Shown: positions 36,065-44,887 of the stretch, one piece after another
Layout: each line of letters begins with the position of its first letter
Position numbering within the stretch: the first letter of the stretch is position 1
From: Candidatus Sumerlaeia bacterium
Lineage (GTDB): Bacteria; Sumerlaeota; Sumerlaeia; SLMS01; JAHLLQ01
Reading direction: 5' to 3'
Assembly (NCBI GenBank): GCA_028284075.1
Contig: JANQSL010000261.1
Coordinates: 1 to 60,374 of the forward strand
DNA length: 60,374 nt
Program-made: the position numbers and the translations under genes
The notes under the pieces: generated by a model
Database searches by the model: none
What the model was told of the DNA's origin: nothing
Seen by the model: only the letters and a program-made list of their open reading frames with translations

Positions 36065-37390
36065 ATGGATGAAAGCATCGTCAGAGTCCACGCTTTGGTC
36101 ATCACCGTTCTTGCCTGCAGTGCGGTCACGGTGGCGGATGAGGGTTGTGCGATTCCCGATCTCAAGGAACCCGATATCTTGATTGGCAGGGAAGCTTTGA
36201 AGGGGCTGCCTTCCGACGCCTCGAGCGTGACGCTGGACTTTCCGATCATGGGCGCGCTAACGGAGAACAGCCAGTTCGGACCGCGCCAGCTTGGCAGCGC
36301 GGGCCACCGCTATGACTGGCATCGTGGCATGGATTTCTCACTACCCATCGGAACAACACTCTATGCGCCCGCCGATGCAGTCGTGCTGCACGCAGGAACT
36401 CATCCGAACTTTTCTGATACAATTGTACAGCTTCGTCATAATTCAACACCACCCTATGTTTACACGCTCTATTTGCACCTGGACTCGGTTTTGGTTTCCG
36501 AGAGCCAGTCCGTTGATGCGGGAGATCCGATCGCGCTGAGCGGGCAGGGGAGCGCAAGTTATCCGCATCTCCATTGGGAAGTTCGGAACAGCTGTCTCTT
36601 GCAGGAGTGCTGCGAGATGACCTACACTTGGCAATCCTACGGAAACGCCGCTCCGCCTTCCACACCGCAGCTCGAAGCGGCCGGTGATCTCCCGGATCTT
36701 GGCCGCATCCTCATGTTTTCGACCGGTGTCGACAAGAACGAGGTTGATCTCATTGAGTTTGAACTTCAGTGGGGCGGGATGACGCTGACGGCGAATCTAA
36801 ACGAGATGAACAGTCTCTCGCCGAGCGGACAGGGAAGTCTCCTCGACGACCCGCTGTTCTTTTTCGAGGAGCACACTCGCCGTTACGCGATTTTGCCTGA
36901 GCGATTCAATTCAACATACGTGAGCGCCGACTATAACTTCCTGACCTGGGGTCTCGATGGCGGCGTTTCCAATGGAACCGCCACGGCGACGGATGCCGGT
37001 GGAATGTCCGCGGCAGCCGCTCTTGTTGTGAACCTGCCACCACTGACAATGTCAGTCTCCACGCAGTTGGCGGTTCTTGAGCCCGAATCGAACTTCGCCA
37101 TTAACTATACCATTACCAACAATGACTCTGTCCCTCACAATGTTGTGCTCGAAGGCATTAGTGCGCAAAGTCTTGACCTCAACGTTGTTCCCGGCAGCGG
37201 ATCCATTGCACCCGGCGGAATGCTCAATGTCACGGTGTCGGGTCAGCTGGGCGATTGGCCGGAAGATATAGGTGACATTGTACTGTTGCGCGCCGAAGTT
37301 CTCAGCGGCTCCTTCACGGATTTGCTCGGAGCGACGCTGATCGATACAGACCAAAGCGCGAGCCTGGCGGACTGGTCAAAGATCGATTAA
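36065..37390 (+). CDS. Secreted M23 (LytM-type) zinc metallopeptidase
   Basis: A 441-residue exported protein with an N-terminal hydrophobic signal (VHALVITVLACSAVTVADEG). The peptidase domain spans about residues 70-175. It has H86-R-G-M-D90 as first metal ligands, LYLHLDS, and H168-L-H170-W-E, the closing HxH motif of family M23. All zinc ligands are present, so it can be active on peptidoglycan cross-bridges or other glycine-rich peptides. The C-terminal 260 residues are beta-rich and include an Ig-like stretch (NFAINYTITNNDSVPHNVVL). The ATG at 36065 is chosen because the signal peptide follows it. Confidence 0.9.
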   Translation: MDESIVRVHALVITVLACSAVTVADEGCAIPDLKEPDILIGREALKGLPSDASSVTLDFPIMGALTENSQFGPRQLGSAGHRYDWHRGMDFSLPIGTTLYAPADAVVLHAGTHPNFSDTIVQLRHNSTPPYVYTLYLHLDSVLVSESQSVDAGDPIALSGQGSASYPHLHWEVRNSCLLQECCEMTYTWQSYGNAAPPSTPQLEAAGDLPDLGRILMFSTGVDKNEVDLIEFELQWGGMTLTANLNEMNSLSPSGQGSLLDDPLFFFEEHTRRYAILPERFNSTYVSADYNFLTWGLDGGVSNGTATATDAGGMSAAAALVVNLPPLTMSVSTQLAVLEPESNFAINYTITNNDSVPHNVVLEGISAQSLDLNVVPGSGSIAPGGMLNVTVSGQLGDWPEDIGDIVLLRAEVLSGSFTDLLGATLIDTDQSASLADWSKID

Positions 37391-37863
37391 CTATTGCGTG
37401 CGTCGAAATGAAGATCGGTTATTATCAACCGTCATCTCATTATTGTTCAGTGAACCTGACACCACTCTGATACCGCTCCTGAAAAAGTACCCCACCCTGT
37501 GAGTAAGTTACCCGGACCCGCAGTCCCCGGGACAAGGGAATCGGATACCATGAGAGTGGAGAAGGGAGACAGCTGGATGTGCAATTCGTTCGAGTTGGTC
37601 AGTCTTTGCATCGAGAATGCATGCTACGAAGCGGGGGCATCGGAACTGGAGTGCGCAGCCCGACTACCGGCAATAGAAGAAGATCCATGCGCCTCCGGCC
37701 ACCAGGAAAGAGGATTCCGTCCTGGCAATGATATTATCTCCATTCATGAGAGCGTGGAATATCCTCTGTCGTGAACCAAATTCGGTGGTTTGCGTCCCTG
37801 GTATTAAGCGAGGGATTGCCGGATCACGAGCTTCCCCTGCAGATCACTGACGGAGTGTCTGAG
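37391..37863. other. Intergenic region before the sigma-fusion gene, possible small ORF
   Basis: This region contains an open frame of up to 91 codons (37499-37774) with no recognised domain. Its stop overlaps by four bases an in-frame GTG at 37771 that would extend the following gene by 31 codons, so a small coupled gene is possible but unsupported. Near 37459 the sequence TGACACCACTCTGATACC matches TGACACCACTGTGATTCC near 35360 at 16 of 18 positions. I see no terminator with a clear U-tract. Confidence 0.25.
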
Positions 37864-40800
37864 ATGGAGACAGATCTGTCCGCCTCCTGGCGGAGTTTTA
37901 TCGAACAACCGGAAGAAGAGGGATTTCGCGTGTTGTATGATGCTGCAGCCCCCCTCGTTTATACGATTTGTCTGAGAATTACCCGGTGCAGGGATGACGC
38001 CGAGGATGCGTTTCAAGGCACGTTTTGCCGCCTGATCGCGGAAGCTCGGGAGCGGCCGCGGGGCGATGCACGGAAGCTGATTAGTCGAACTGCTGTTCGC
38101 GAAGCGGACGCGCTTTCCAAGCGGCGTAATCGCCGCCACAGGAGGGAGGCTTCAATGGATCACATTCAATCTTCGGAAGCGGCGGGAAATCCGGATGCCC
38201 AGACATTGAGGCTGACCGTTGAGCAGGTTGTCGAACGCCTCCCCGATGAATTGCGTGTCCCCGTCCTGCTCCACTATTTCGACGGTCTGACCCACAAGGA
38301 GATTGCGGACGCATTGAATGTGTCACGGCCGGCGATCACACATCGGCTCAAGCGAGCCCTGAATGCGTTGGAACCGGAACTTCGTGCTGCCGGTATTCAA
38401 AATGTCACAGCCGCTTTTACCGTGGTTGCCGCAGGTGCATCGCTGCTCCTGCCCTCCTCGGGGTTGGGCGCGCCCGCGATCTGGTCGACTGCACAAGCCG
38501 CCTCTGTGGAAACCTCTGGAGCGGCTGTGATTGCGGGCATTGGTGGAAAGATGGTGGCTGCTGTCGCAGCGGGTATTCTTGTCATTGCGAGTGCGGGCAT
38601 CATTGCACGGAGTTCAGGATCTTTCAGGGATGAATCCGGCAGGACGTCGAACGTGGCTTTCGAGGGAGAGCCTGAGTATGCTTTCATCTCAAATAGCACC
38701 GGGAAAAACACAGAGGGAAAAAAGACCATGGAATCGTTGGAGGCCTCCGAGCCCGAAACGAAGGACACTCTCCCTTCCGAAACAGGAGACAAGGTGGCAC
38801 CCGAGACCGTCTCGGAAAACGAAGTAAAGCATGCACGTACGGCACCCTGGTTGATCCAGGGAATGGTTACAGACTCGGAGGGGAACCCTTTGCCCGGTAT
38901 TTTCGTTCGCCACGCAGGGCTCGGATATTCGCGACTTGATGCGGATACAACGACACGCACCCGTCCGGACGGTTCCTTTTCACTCTGGCTTGCAGAGGAC
39001 AAAACGACGCGTCTTGCCGCCTTTGGAAAAGGGTATGCGCCTTTCTGGCTCGAACGTGTTAAACCGGGGGAGCGAGAGGCTCCACTCGACGTGGATATAA
39101 TGCTGGAGAGAGGCCGGACACTCCGGGGCCGCGTTGTCGATGACAAAGGACGGGGGATTCAGGACGTCCGGGTTATCGCGCGGGGGAGGAACGCGCAGAA
39201 CTTCATCGGATTTCCGGGGCAGGAACGCGCCCGTTTCATGACGGGTGAGGAAGGGGGCTTTGTCATTCCCGATGTTCCCTCCGGCGAGATCAGTGTCTTT
39301 CTTCAGAAAGCCGGATATTCCTCTGCTGACGAAATCGTGGCTGTCGCTGAACCGCAAACCCTCACCCTGCCGGATGGAACCATCCTGAGCGGCGAGGTCA
39401 TTGATGGTGACACAGGGGCTCCTGTGAAAGCCTTCGAGATGGATTTACGCCATGAGGACAGAACTCTCGTGGTAAGCGATCCACGGGGGATCTTCGTGAT
39501 CCCGGGACTGGATGGAAGAAAGAAGTACGATCTGGCAGTCAGCGCCGAAGGATACGAGCCACTGCGTCTCAAAGACCAGGAGACATACCACCCGCAAGAC
39601 CCGCAGCCACTCACGATTAAGTTATATCGTGGAACCGTAATGACGGTGGAACTCATGGACGCGGAGACGGGAGATCCTCTTCCGGACGCAAAACTGCTCA
39701 CCGGATTATGGCGCGAAAACTATCGCATCGACTGGAAAGAGCTTCGAGAAAACTTTGTGCCCGAGAATGACTGGTGGAATTGTACAATCTGCGATATTGT
39801 CAGAACGTCAACCGACCTTGATGGGGTTGCCGCTTTTGTGGAAGGAAATCAACCACGGATGATTGCGATTTGGACCCCCGGATATGAACGAAAGATTATT
39901 CATCCAAATGAACGGGAGGATTGGCTGGTTGATGACGATGCCATCATTGTGCCTCTGGCCCGGTCGGCAACGGTCGAGGTACTGGCTGACTGGGATGGCT
40001 CGTTGCAAAGCGGACAGGATCTGCACATTACACCATGGCCGCCGATGGGTGGCGGAATAACGTACGAGACATACACGACGGGTGACGACGGGCTGGCCGT
40101 CTGGGACTCGCTTCCTCCCGGCGAATATACCGTGGAGGCATTGCGGTCCGAGCGTGGCTTCCACCACGGCTGGCTGAGGCGTCGGATTGAAGTGATCCCG
40201 GGGGAAACAAAACGGGTTAGCCTGGCGGAAGGATTGGGAGCGGCAAGGATGGTGGGAGTGGTTCTTCCCGGCAGGGATGACGATCTTCCAGACCTTCATG
40301 CAGTGAGATTGCATCCGTTTGATGAACCCGGCCTGACCTTTCAAGCGGCGGTTGACAGCCTTGGTAACTTTAGCTTTTCGCGCCTGCCGGAAGGAAACGC
40401 GCGACTGGAGGCAAGCCTGGCGGGAGGAGATATCGCAGGGAAGACAACTCTTCAGAACATCGAGCGACATCTGGCGATTGAAAACGAAGGAGAGATTGAA
40501 CTGACTTTCGAGCCTCTGCCGCCCATTAAAACGGCTTCAGTTCAGGTTACTTTCCCTGACGGACCGGATCTGGGAGGTTGGACCAATCAGAAGCTTGAGT
40601 TCATGCCGGTTCCACCGCCGAAGACGGGAGAGCTCGTGAATATGGGTATGAACCTGGACTGGTTTGAAGTGGTCGAAGGGAAAGCTGAGGTCACGATTTT
40701 GTCAGAGATCGGGGACGAGTTTCAATTGGTGGTACGTGGTGTCTCTCCCGGACCAGGCTCGGTGGACACGCGAAGTTTCATCTTATTGCTTCCCGGCCGG

Positions 40801-41472
40801 TATTCGGTTCCCGCAAAAAGCCAGGAATTTGATCTCGGCCCGGTTCCTCTCCCGGTACTTCGCGCCACGAAGGTGACCATGGAGATGACCGAAGAGATCG
40901 AGCCGGGAGAAGTTGCTCTGCTGGCCACGTCAACGGATGGTACCCGCTTCATGACAGGAATGAAGCAGCTCTCCGGACCAATTGCCGGAACACATACGTT
41001 AAGGTTTCTACCGGCGGGTTTTCACCGTCTGACACCTCTCGCTCCGGGAATTGCTTTTGACCCTCCTTCAGCGGACATTGGTCTGCATCCCGGCACCATG
41101 CCGGAAATCCGGTTTCTTCTCCGGACAAGCCTTTTGTTTGTCGGTGGTGTTCAGGATCAGTCGACGTCCGAGCCCCTCAGAAGTATTTCCCGAATAACCC
41201 TGACAGGCGGTGACTTTCGGAAGGTCATCACACCTGACGATGCGGTTGAAGAGGCCAGCCGGTTTGTAACAACGGCAGGAAATCTTCTGCTTCCTGAATA
41301 CGGTCTCTTTCGTTTTGGCGACCTGCCTCCTGAACGCATCCTCACCCTGAAGGTTGAGGCCCAGGGGTATGAACCGGGAGTTCATGAATTCAATACGGCT
41401 GAGTTGGAAAACCGGCAGAGTACGCAAATCATTCAAATGCAGCGAACCGGTACCGCAGTGCGAGGCCACTAA
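37864..41472 (+). CDS. ECF sigma factor fused to membrane anchor and carboxypeptidase-regulatory-like domains
   Basis: A 1,202-residue protein. Residues about 1-180 are an ECF sigma-70 factor: region 2 (YDAAAPLVYTICLRITRC, then DDAEDAFQGTFCRLI) and region 4 with its helix-turn-helix (LPDELRVPVLLHYFDGLTHK, then EIADALNVSRPAITHRLKRA). Hydrophobic stretches follow (VTAAFTVVAAGASLLLP and MVAAVAAGILVIASAGIIA). The remaining roughly 950 residues carry repeated beta-sandwich domains of carboxypeptidase-regulatory type (IQGMVTDSEGNPLPGIFVRH, LRGRVVDDKGRGIQDVRV, LSGEVIDGDTGAPVKAF). The layout implies a membrane-tethered sigma factor with an extracytoplasmic part. The ATG at 37864 has a GGAG ribosome site; a GTG at 37771 is the alternative. 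The target promoters are unknown. Confidence 0.88.
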   Translation: METDLSASWRSFIEQPEEEGFRVLYDAAAPLVYTICLRITRCRDDAEDAFQGTFCRLIAEARERPRGDARKLISRTAVREADALSKRRNRRHRREASMDHIQSSEAAGNPDAQTLRLTVEQVVERLPDELRVPVLLHYFDGLTHKEIADALNVSRPAITHRLKRALNALEPELRAAGIQNVTAAFTVVAAGASLLLPSSGLGAPAIWSTAQAASVETSGAAVIAGIGGKMVAAVAAGILVIASAGIIARSSGSFRDESGRTSNVAFEGEPEYAFISNSTGKNTEGKKTMESLEASEPETKDTLPSETGDKVAPETVSENEVKHARTAPWLIQGMVTDSEGNPLPGIFVRHAGLGYSRLDADTTTRTRPDGSFSLWLAEDKTTRLAAFGKGYAPFWLERVKPGEREAPLDVDIMLERGRTLRGRVVDDKGRGIQDVRVIARGRNAQNFIGFPGQERARFMTGEEGGFVIPDVPSGEISVFLQKAGYSSADEIVAVAEPQTLTLPDGTILSGEVIDGDTGAPVKAFEMDLRHEDRTLVVSDPRGIFVIPGLDGRKKYDLAVSAEGYEPLRLKDQETYHPQDPQPLTIKLYRGTVMTVELMDAETGDPLPDAKLLTGLWRENYRIDWKELRENFVPENDWWNCTICDIVRTSTDLDGVAAFVEGNQPRMIAIWTPGYERKIIHPNEREDWLVDDDAIIVPLARSATVEVLADWDGSLQSGQDLHITPWPPMGGGITYETYTTGDDGLAVWDSLPPGEYTVEALRSERGFHHGWLRRRIEVIPGETKRVSLAEGLGAARMVGVVLPGRDDDLPDLHAVRLHPFDEPGLTFQAAVDSLGNFSFSRLPEGNARLEASLAGGDIAGKTTLQNIERHLAIENEGEIELTFEPLPPIKTASVQVTFPDGPDLGGWTNQKLEFMPVPPPKTGELVNMGMNLDWFEVVEGKAEVTILSEIGDEFQLVVRGVSPGPGSVDTRSFILLLPGRYSVPAKSQEFDLGPVPLPVLRATKVTMEMTEEIEPGEVALLATSTDGTRFMTGMKQLSGPIAGTHTLRFLPAGFHRLTPLAPGIAFDPPSADIGLHPGTMPEIRFLLRTSLLFVGGVQDQSTSEPLRSISRITLTGGDFRKVITPDDAVEEASRFVTTAGNLLLPEYGLFRFGDLPPERILTLKVEAQGYEPGVHEFNTAELENRQSTQIIQMQRTGTAVRGH

Positions 41473-41505
41473 GTGTGAAGCGGGATTGCGGAGGAAGTGG
41501 AAAGC

Positions 41506-41552
41506 GGCGGTCTGCCCTGTGATCGATATAGGTGATCACAAGGCAGGCCGCC
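41506..41552 (+). terminator. Long hairpin after the sigma-fusion gene
   Basis: The arms at 41506-41524 and 41534-41552 form a 19-base-pair stem with one G-U wobble, one mismatch and a 9-base loop. It lies 34 bases after the stop of the sigma-fusion gene and 85 bases before the operator of the sulfatase gene. There is no U-tract, so it may work as a transcript-end stabiliser rather than a classic intrinsic terminator. Confidence 0.55.
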
Positions 41553-41636
41553 CCTGAACCATGGAATCGCTTCCCCGAGTCCCTGGCGACGGGCTTTGTC
41601 CGGTCCGGACTAGGCCAAAAGAGGTGATTGTGGGGA

Positions 41637-41650
41637 GGAAAATGTTTTCC
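41637..41650. promoter_or_regulatory. LacI-type operator, perfect palindrome (sulfatase)
   Basis: GGAAAATGTTTTCC is an exact match to the GGAAAANNTTTTCC palindrome that recurs before the mannan-locus genes. It ends 35 bases before the sulfatase start, where bound repressor would block transcription. The LacI-family protein encoded at 44888-45979 is the obvious candidate regulator (inference). Confidence 0.7.
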
Positions 41651-41685
41651 TTGTCCATCGGATGGTATTGAGGAGACTGGAGCTC

Positions 41686-43509
41686 ATGCGTCGCGACTTA
41701 CTGAAATCACTCTCAATATTGCCCGCTGTGTTCTTCTCCGCAGCGGAGCCGACTGGGGCGGAACCGGCACCACGACCCCCGAATTTTCTGCTGATTCAGA
41801 CCGACGACATGGGCGTGGGCGACCTGGGTATTAGTGGCAACCGGTGGGCTCGGACACCCGTAATCGACCAGCTCGCCCGGGAATCCGTGCGTTTCCGTAA
41901 CTTCTACGTGCACTCGGTGTGCGCACCGACACGTGCCTCGTTACTGACGGGGCGGCATTTCCTTCGAACAGGTGTTTCAGGTGTCCATGGCGGGCGTGAC
42001 TTTCTACATCTCGGGGAAACGACGATAGGTGAATTGCTCCGCGACGCCGGGTACGCGACAGCGATGTATGGCAAGTGGCACCTTGGAAAAACGGATGGCT
42101 ACTATCCCTGGGACCGTGGGTTCAGCGATGTGTGGATGGCGGACCTGTACAAGTATCGCAATGCGCGCGGATGGCGAAACGGTGAGTGGTCGGAAACACA
42201 GGAATGGTCTGAAGAACTCGCCACCGATATGGCGATCGAGTTTCTTCGGGAGCATGCCGGCGAGCCGTTCTTTTTATATATGCCTTATATGACTCCGCAC
42301 GAGCCATACGATGCGCCTGATGAGTATGTTGAGCGTCATCGTGCTCGCGGGCTTGAGGATCCGGCGGCGACGCTCTATGCAATGCTGGAGTTTTTTGACG
42401 ATAACGTCGGGCGTCTGCTTGATGAACTGGAGGCGCTTGATATCGAAGATCATACGATCGTCCTGTTCATGAGCGATAACGGACCCTGGCTGAACTGCTC
42501 GCGCACGGGTCGTTTCACGGACGAGCAGTGGGCTCAGCGCAATCCATTGCCATACCGTGGTAACAAAGGGCAAAACTGGGAGAATGGCATTATTTCGCCG
42601 CTGTTTGTCCGATGGAAAGGCACCTGGCAATCAAGTGAGAGGTTTGAGATGACGTCGGTGTTGGATGTCGCACCGACTCTCCTCGGCCTCGCGGGGGTGG
42701 AGCCGCCAGAGGAGCATCCCGGGCTCGACGGACATGATATGACGGAGATTCTGGCTTCACCGGAAGCTCCCTGGCCGAACGACCCCTTCTTTATCGCGCA
42801 ATGGAACCCTGAGATTCCAGGTTACGAGAACCCTTTGGATGAGTGGACACACTATGTCCCTTTGTCACCCGCAGTGAGAGCACAGATCCGTTTTGACAAC
42901 CAACGGATCGGTATCCGCAACGATCGCTACAAGCTGCTTTGGGGACAGTATGGTGGATTGTCGATCGACAATATCGAATTGCGTGACATGTGGACGGATC
43001 CCTGGGAGAACACAAACGTCCATGAGTCGAACGGGAAAATCACCACTGAAATGCTGGAGCGACTGCGAACGTGGTACGACGGCATTCTTAATGAGCCACA
43101 TGCATATACGATGCCTGTGTTTCTGATTGGCCACGACGGCCATGCCGATTCGCCGGTTCCGGCATACGCTCCCGCGGAAATCGAGGGAGGTCTTTGGAAT
43201 TCAGCCCATGCGCTCGCAAACTGGAGGGAAACGGGCGATGCGGCTCACTATGACGTTGATGTTCAAACTGCGGGACGATGGACCCCGACACTTGAATACG
43301 AAAGCCAGCAACCTTCGAAAGCTCGGGTTGAGGTAAGCATTGCCGGCCAGACGTGTCAGGCATCGATTGACGGTGATTCATGGAAGACGCTGGACCCGAT
43401 TGAACTGTCGGAAGGAAACCATCGCCTGACAATTCGACTGATCGAGCCGTCAAAAGTCAGCGGTGTTGCGGCGATCGAGCGGCTGAGTGCGATTCGCTTT
43501 CGCCGCTGA
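41686..43509 (+). CDS. Formylglycine-dependent sulfatase (family S1)
   Basis: A 607-residue arylsulfatase-fold enzyme. The modification motif C79-A-P-T-R83 (CAPTRASLLTGR) marks the cysteine that a formylglycine-generating enzyme must oxidise. The N-terminal metal aspartates are in LLIQTDDMGVGDLG; later come MYGKWHLGK, FFLYMPYMTPHEPYDAP and MSDNGPW. An N-terminal MRRDLLKSLSILPAVFFSAA looks like a signal peptide with a twin arginine. About 120 C-terminal residues form an added beta domain. It should remove sulfate esters from a polysaccharide outside the cytoplasm. The operator just upstream links it to the mannan regulon, suggesting a sulfated substrate. No formylglycine-generating enzyme is in the window. 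Confidence 0.93.
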   Translation: MRRDLLKSLSILPAVFFSAAEPTGAEPAPRPPNFLLIQTDDMGVGDLGISGNRWARTPVIDQLARESVRFRNFYVHSVCAPTRASLLTGRHFLRTGVSGVHGGRDFLHLGETTIGELLRDAGYATAMYGKWHLGKTDGYYPWDRGFSDVWMADLYKYRNARGWRNGEWSETQEWSEELATDMAIEFLREHAGEPFFLYMPYMTPHEPYDAPDEYVERHRARGLEDPAATLYAMLEFFDDNVGRLLDELEALDIEDHTIVLFMSDNGPWLNCSRTGRFTDEQWAQRNPLPYRGNKGQNWENGIISPLFVRWKGTWQSSERFEMTSVLDVAPTLLGLAGVEPPEEHPGLDGHDMTEILASPEAPWPNDPFFIAQWNPEIPGYENPLDEWTHYVPLSPAVRAQIRFDNQRIGIRNDRYKLLWGQYGGLSIDNIELRDMWTDPWENTNVHESNGKITTEMLERLRTWYDGILNEPHAYTMPVFLIGHDGHADSPVPAYAPAEIEGGLWNSAHALANWRETGDAAHYDVDVQTAGRWTPTLEYESQQPSKARVEVSIAGQTCQASIDGDSWKTLDPIELSEGNHRLTIRLIEPSKVSGVAAIERLSAIRFRR

Positions 43510-43522
43510 TGAGTAAGGAAAA

Positions 43523-43553
43523 GTCGCTGTGTGAAACAGCGACCGGGGCTTTT
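43523..43553 (+). terminator. Intrinsic terminator between convergent sulfatase and GH130 genes
   Basis: The stem GTCGCTGT/ACAGCGAC (43523-43530/43536-43543) with a 5-base loop is followed by CGGGGCTTTT. It begins 14 bases after the sulfatase stop and faces the convergent GH130 stop at 43587. Confidence 0.6.
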
Positions 43554-43586
43554 CAGAGACTGGAGACTCTTTCTGAGTTCTTTCGA

Positions 43587-44567
43587 TTACCGGGCGCCAT
43601 TGCCGGAATGCGGCATGTGTGCAACGAGGTCATTCGCCTTGATGAATGAGATGAGTTCCGCCATTGTCGTGGTGGCCATGCACGTACATGTGTCCGCTGC
43701 ACCGTAAATGACTTTCAGCTCATCGGTGTTTTCATCATAGAGTGCGGCGCAGGGAAAGGTGACATTGGGAACATCGCCCACGCACTCGTACTGCTCCGTC
43801 GGAGCAAGTATGTAGCGTCGCGTTCGATGCAGAACCTTCCACGGCTCATCGAGGTCGAGTATCGCCGCACCGACACTGTAGACGAACCCATTGCAGGATG
43901 TTAAGACTCCATGGTAAATCAGCACCCATCCTTCCGGTGTTTCGATCGGTACGGGACCTGCCCCGATTTTTGTGCTCTGCCATCCGTTGGCAACACCCAT
44001 AACAAAGCGGTGTTTTCCCCAGTGGAGAAGGTCATTTGAATGCGAGAGAAAAATATCCCCAAAGGGGGTGTGTCCGTTGTCGCTGGGGCGGTGCAGCATC
44101 ATGAACTGGCCGTTGATACGGCGTGGGAAGAGAACCGCGTTCCGGTTGAAGGGTGGTAGAATAACATCGAGAAATTCAAAGTTTTCAAAATCATCGGTCA
44201 CGCCAAGGCCGATGCCCGGTCCATGGTAGCCATGACACCAGGTGATGTAATAACGGTCCTCCAGAAAGGTTACCCGGGGATCGTAAGCGTAAACGATTCT
44301 GGATATCTCCGGGTCCTTGCACTTCCAGCGAATGGGCTCGTGCTCGATTTCCCAATTCAGGCCGTCAACACTGCGTCCTGAGTGAATGAGCATGTCGCGA
44401 TCCTGATTATCGACACGGAAAACCCCACGGTACTCATTCCCGAAGGGAACGATGGCGCTGTTGAAAATGCTGTTGGCGCATGGAATGGCGTCTCGGGCGA
44501 TGATGGGATTGCCGGGGTGGCGCTTGAGCAGAGGTTCGTTGGCCGTTGCTTTCTCAAGAAGGGTCAC
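43587..44567 (-). CDS. GH130 beta-mannoside phosphorylase
   Basis: A 326-residue five-bladed propeller enzyme of family GH130. Hallmarks are NPIIARDAIP near residue 20, AYDPRVTFLEDRYYITWCHG with the general-acid aspartate D96, NAVLFPRRINGQFMMLHRPS, and GAGPVPIETPEGWVLIYHGV. There is no signal peptide, so it acts in the cytoplasm, splitting beta-1,4-mannosides with phosphate to give mannose-1-phosphate. Subfamily (mannosyl-glucose, manno-oligosaccharide or mannosyl-GlcNAc) cannot be fixed by eye; the GH26 and transporter genes favour manno-oligosaccharides. It is divergent from the LacI gene, with operators between. The start is a GTG at 44567. Confidence 0.92.
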   Translation of the reverse strand: MTLLEKATANEPLLKRHPGNPIIARDAIPCANSIFNSAIVPFGNEYRGVFRVDNQDRDMLIHSGRSVDGLNWEIEHEPIRWKCKDPEISRIVYAYDPRVTFLEDRYYITWCHGYHGPGIGLGVTDDFENFEFLDVILPPFNRNAVLFPRRINGQFMMLHRPSDNGHTPFGDIFLSHSNDLLHWGKHRFVMGVANGWQSTKIGAGPVPIETPEGWVLIYHGVLTSCNGFVYSVGAAILDLDEPWKVLHRTRRYILAPTEQYECVGDVPNVTFPCAALYDENTDELKVIYGAADTCTCMATTTMAELISFIKANDLVAHMPHSGNGAR

Positions 44568-44643
44568 GGTGGTGCTGCCTTTCGGTGATTTCTTCGAGCT
44601 CTGTATTGGCTGACAGAATCCTGAAGCTCATGGTGGAATGATA

Positions 44644-44657
44644 AGAAAAGGTTTTCC
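44644..44657. promoter_or_regulatory. LacI-type operator, one mismatch (GH130)
   Basis: AGAAAAGGTTTTCC matches the GGAAAANNTTTTCC palindrome at 11 of 12 fixed positions. It lies 77 bases upstream of the GH130 start, in the divergent region shared with the LacI gene. Confidence 0.6.
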
Positions 44658-44672
44658 TCTTTGTTGAGAGGA

Positions 44673-44761
44673 TTTGAGAGCGGGTTAGCCCAACGCAACC
44701 CTTTTCTGATGGACTTCTCCGCCGATTGTGAAGTGGCGGGACTCTCTCAAAACCTGATTTT
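44673..44761 (-). promoter_or_regulatory. Stem-closed element sharing a 19-base block with the pseudopilin upstream region
   Basis: TTTGAGAG (44673-44680) and CTCTCAAA (44744-44751) can pair in 8 base pairs. The right arm is part of a block (44743-44761) that is identical at 18 of 19 positions to 30565-30583 upstream of the first pseudopilin. The enclosed stretch has smaller hairpins, CCGCC/GGCGG and GGGTT/AACCC. It lies upstream of the GH130 gene on the same strand. Confidence 0.4.
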
Positions 44762-44826
44762 CGAGCAAACAAGGCTGAGAATAAGGTTTGTGCCTCCTGG
44801 CAGCCTGGACCAAAACCTCCGTTGCG

Positions 44827-44840
44827 AATAAACGTTTTCC
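44827..44840. promoter_or_regulatory. Weak LacI-type operator half-site (LacI gene)
   Basis: AATAAACGTTTTCC has an intact right half (TTTTCC) and a degenerate left half, with a central CG as in many LacI-family operators. It lies 47 bases before the LacI gene start and could allow autoregulation. Confidence 0.4.
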
Positions 44841-44887
44841 GAGGAGCCGGGTGCGAGGGAGGCTCATTGCCGAACGAGAGCTGCTGA

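Noticed and set aside
37499-37774. 91-codon open frame whose stop overlaps an in-frame GTG of the sigma-fusion gene
   Set aside because: No domain is seen, the ECF domain begins well after the later ATG at 37864, and that ATG has a better ribosome site. Kept only as a possibility inside the intergenic entry.
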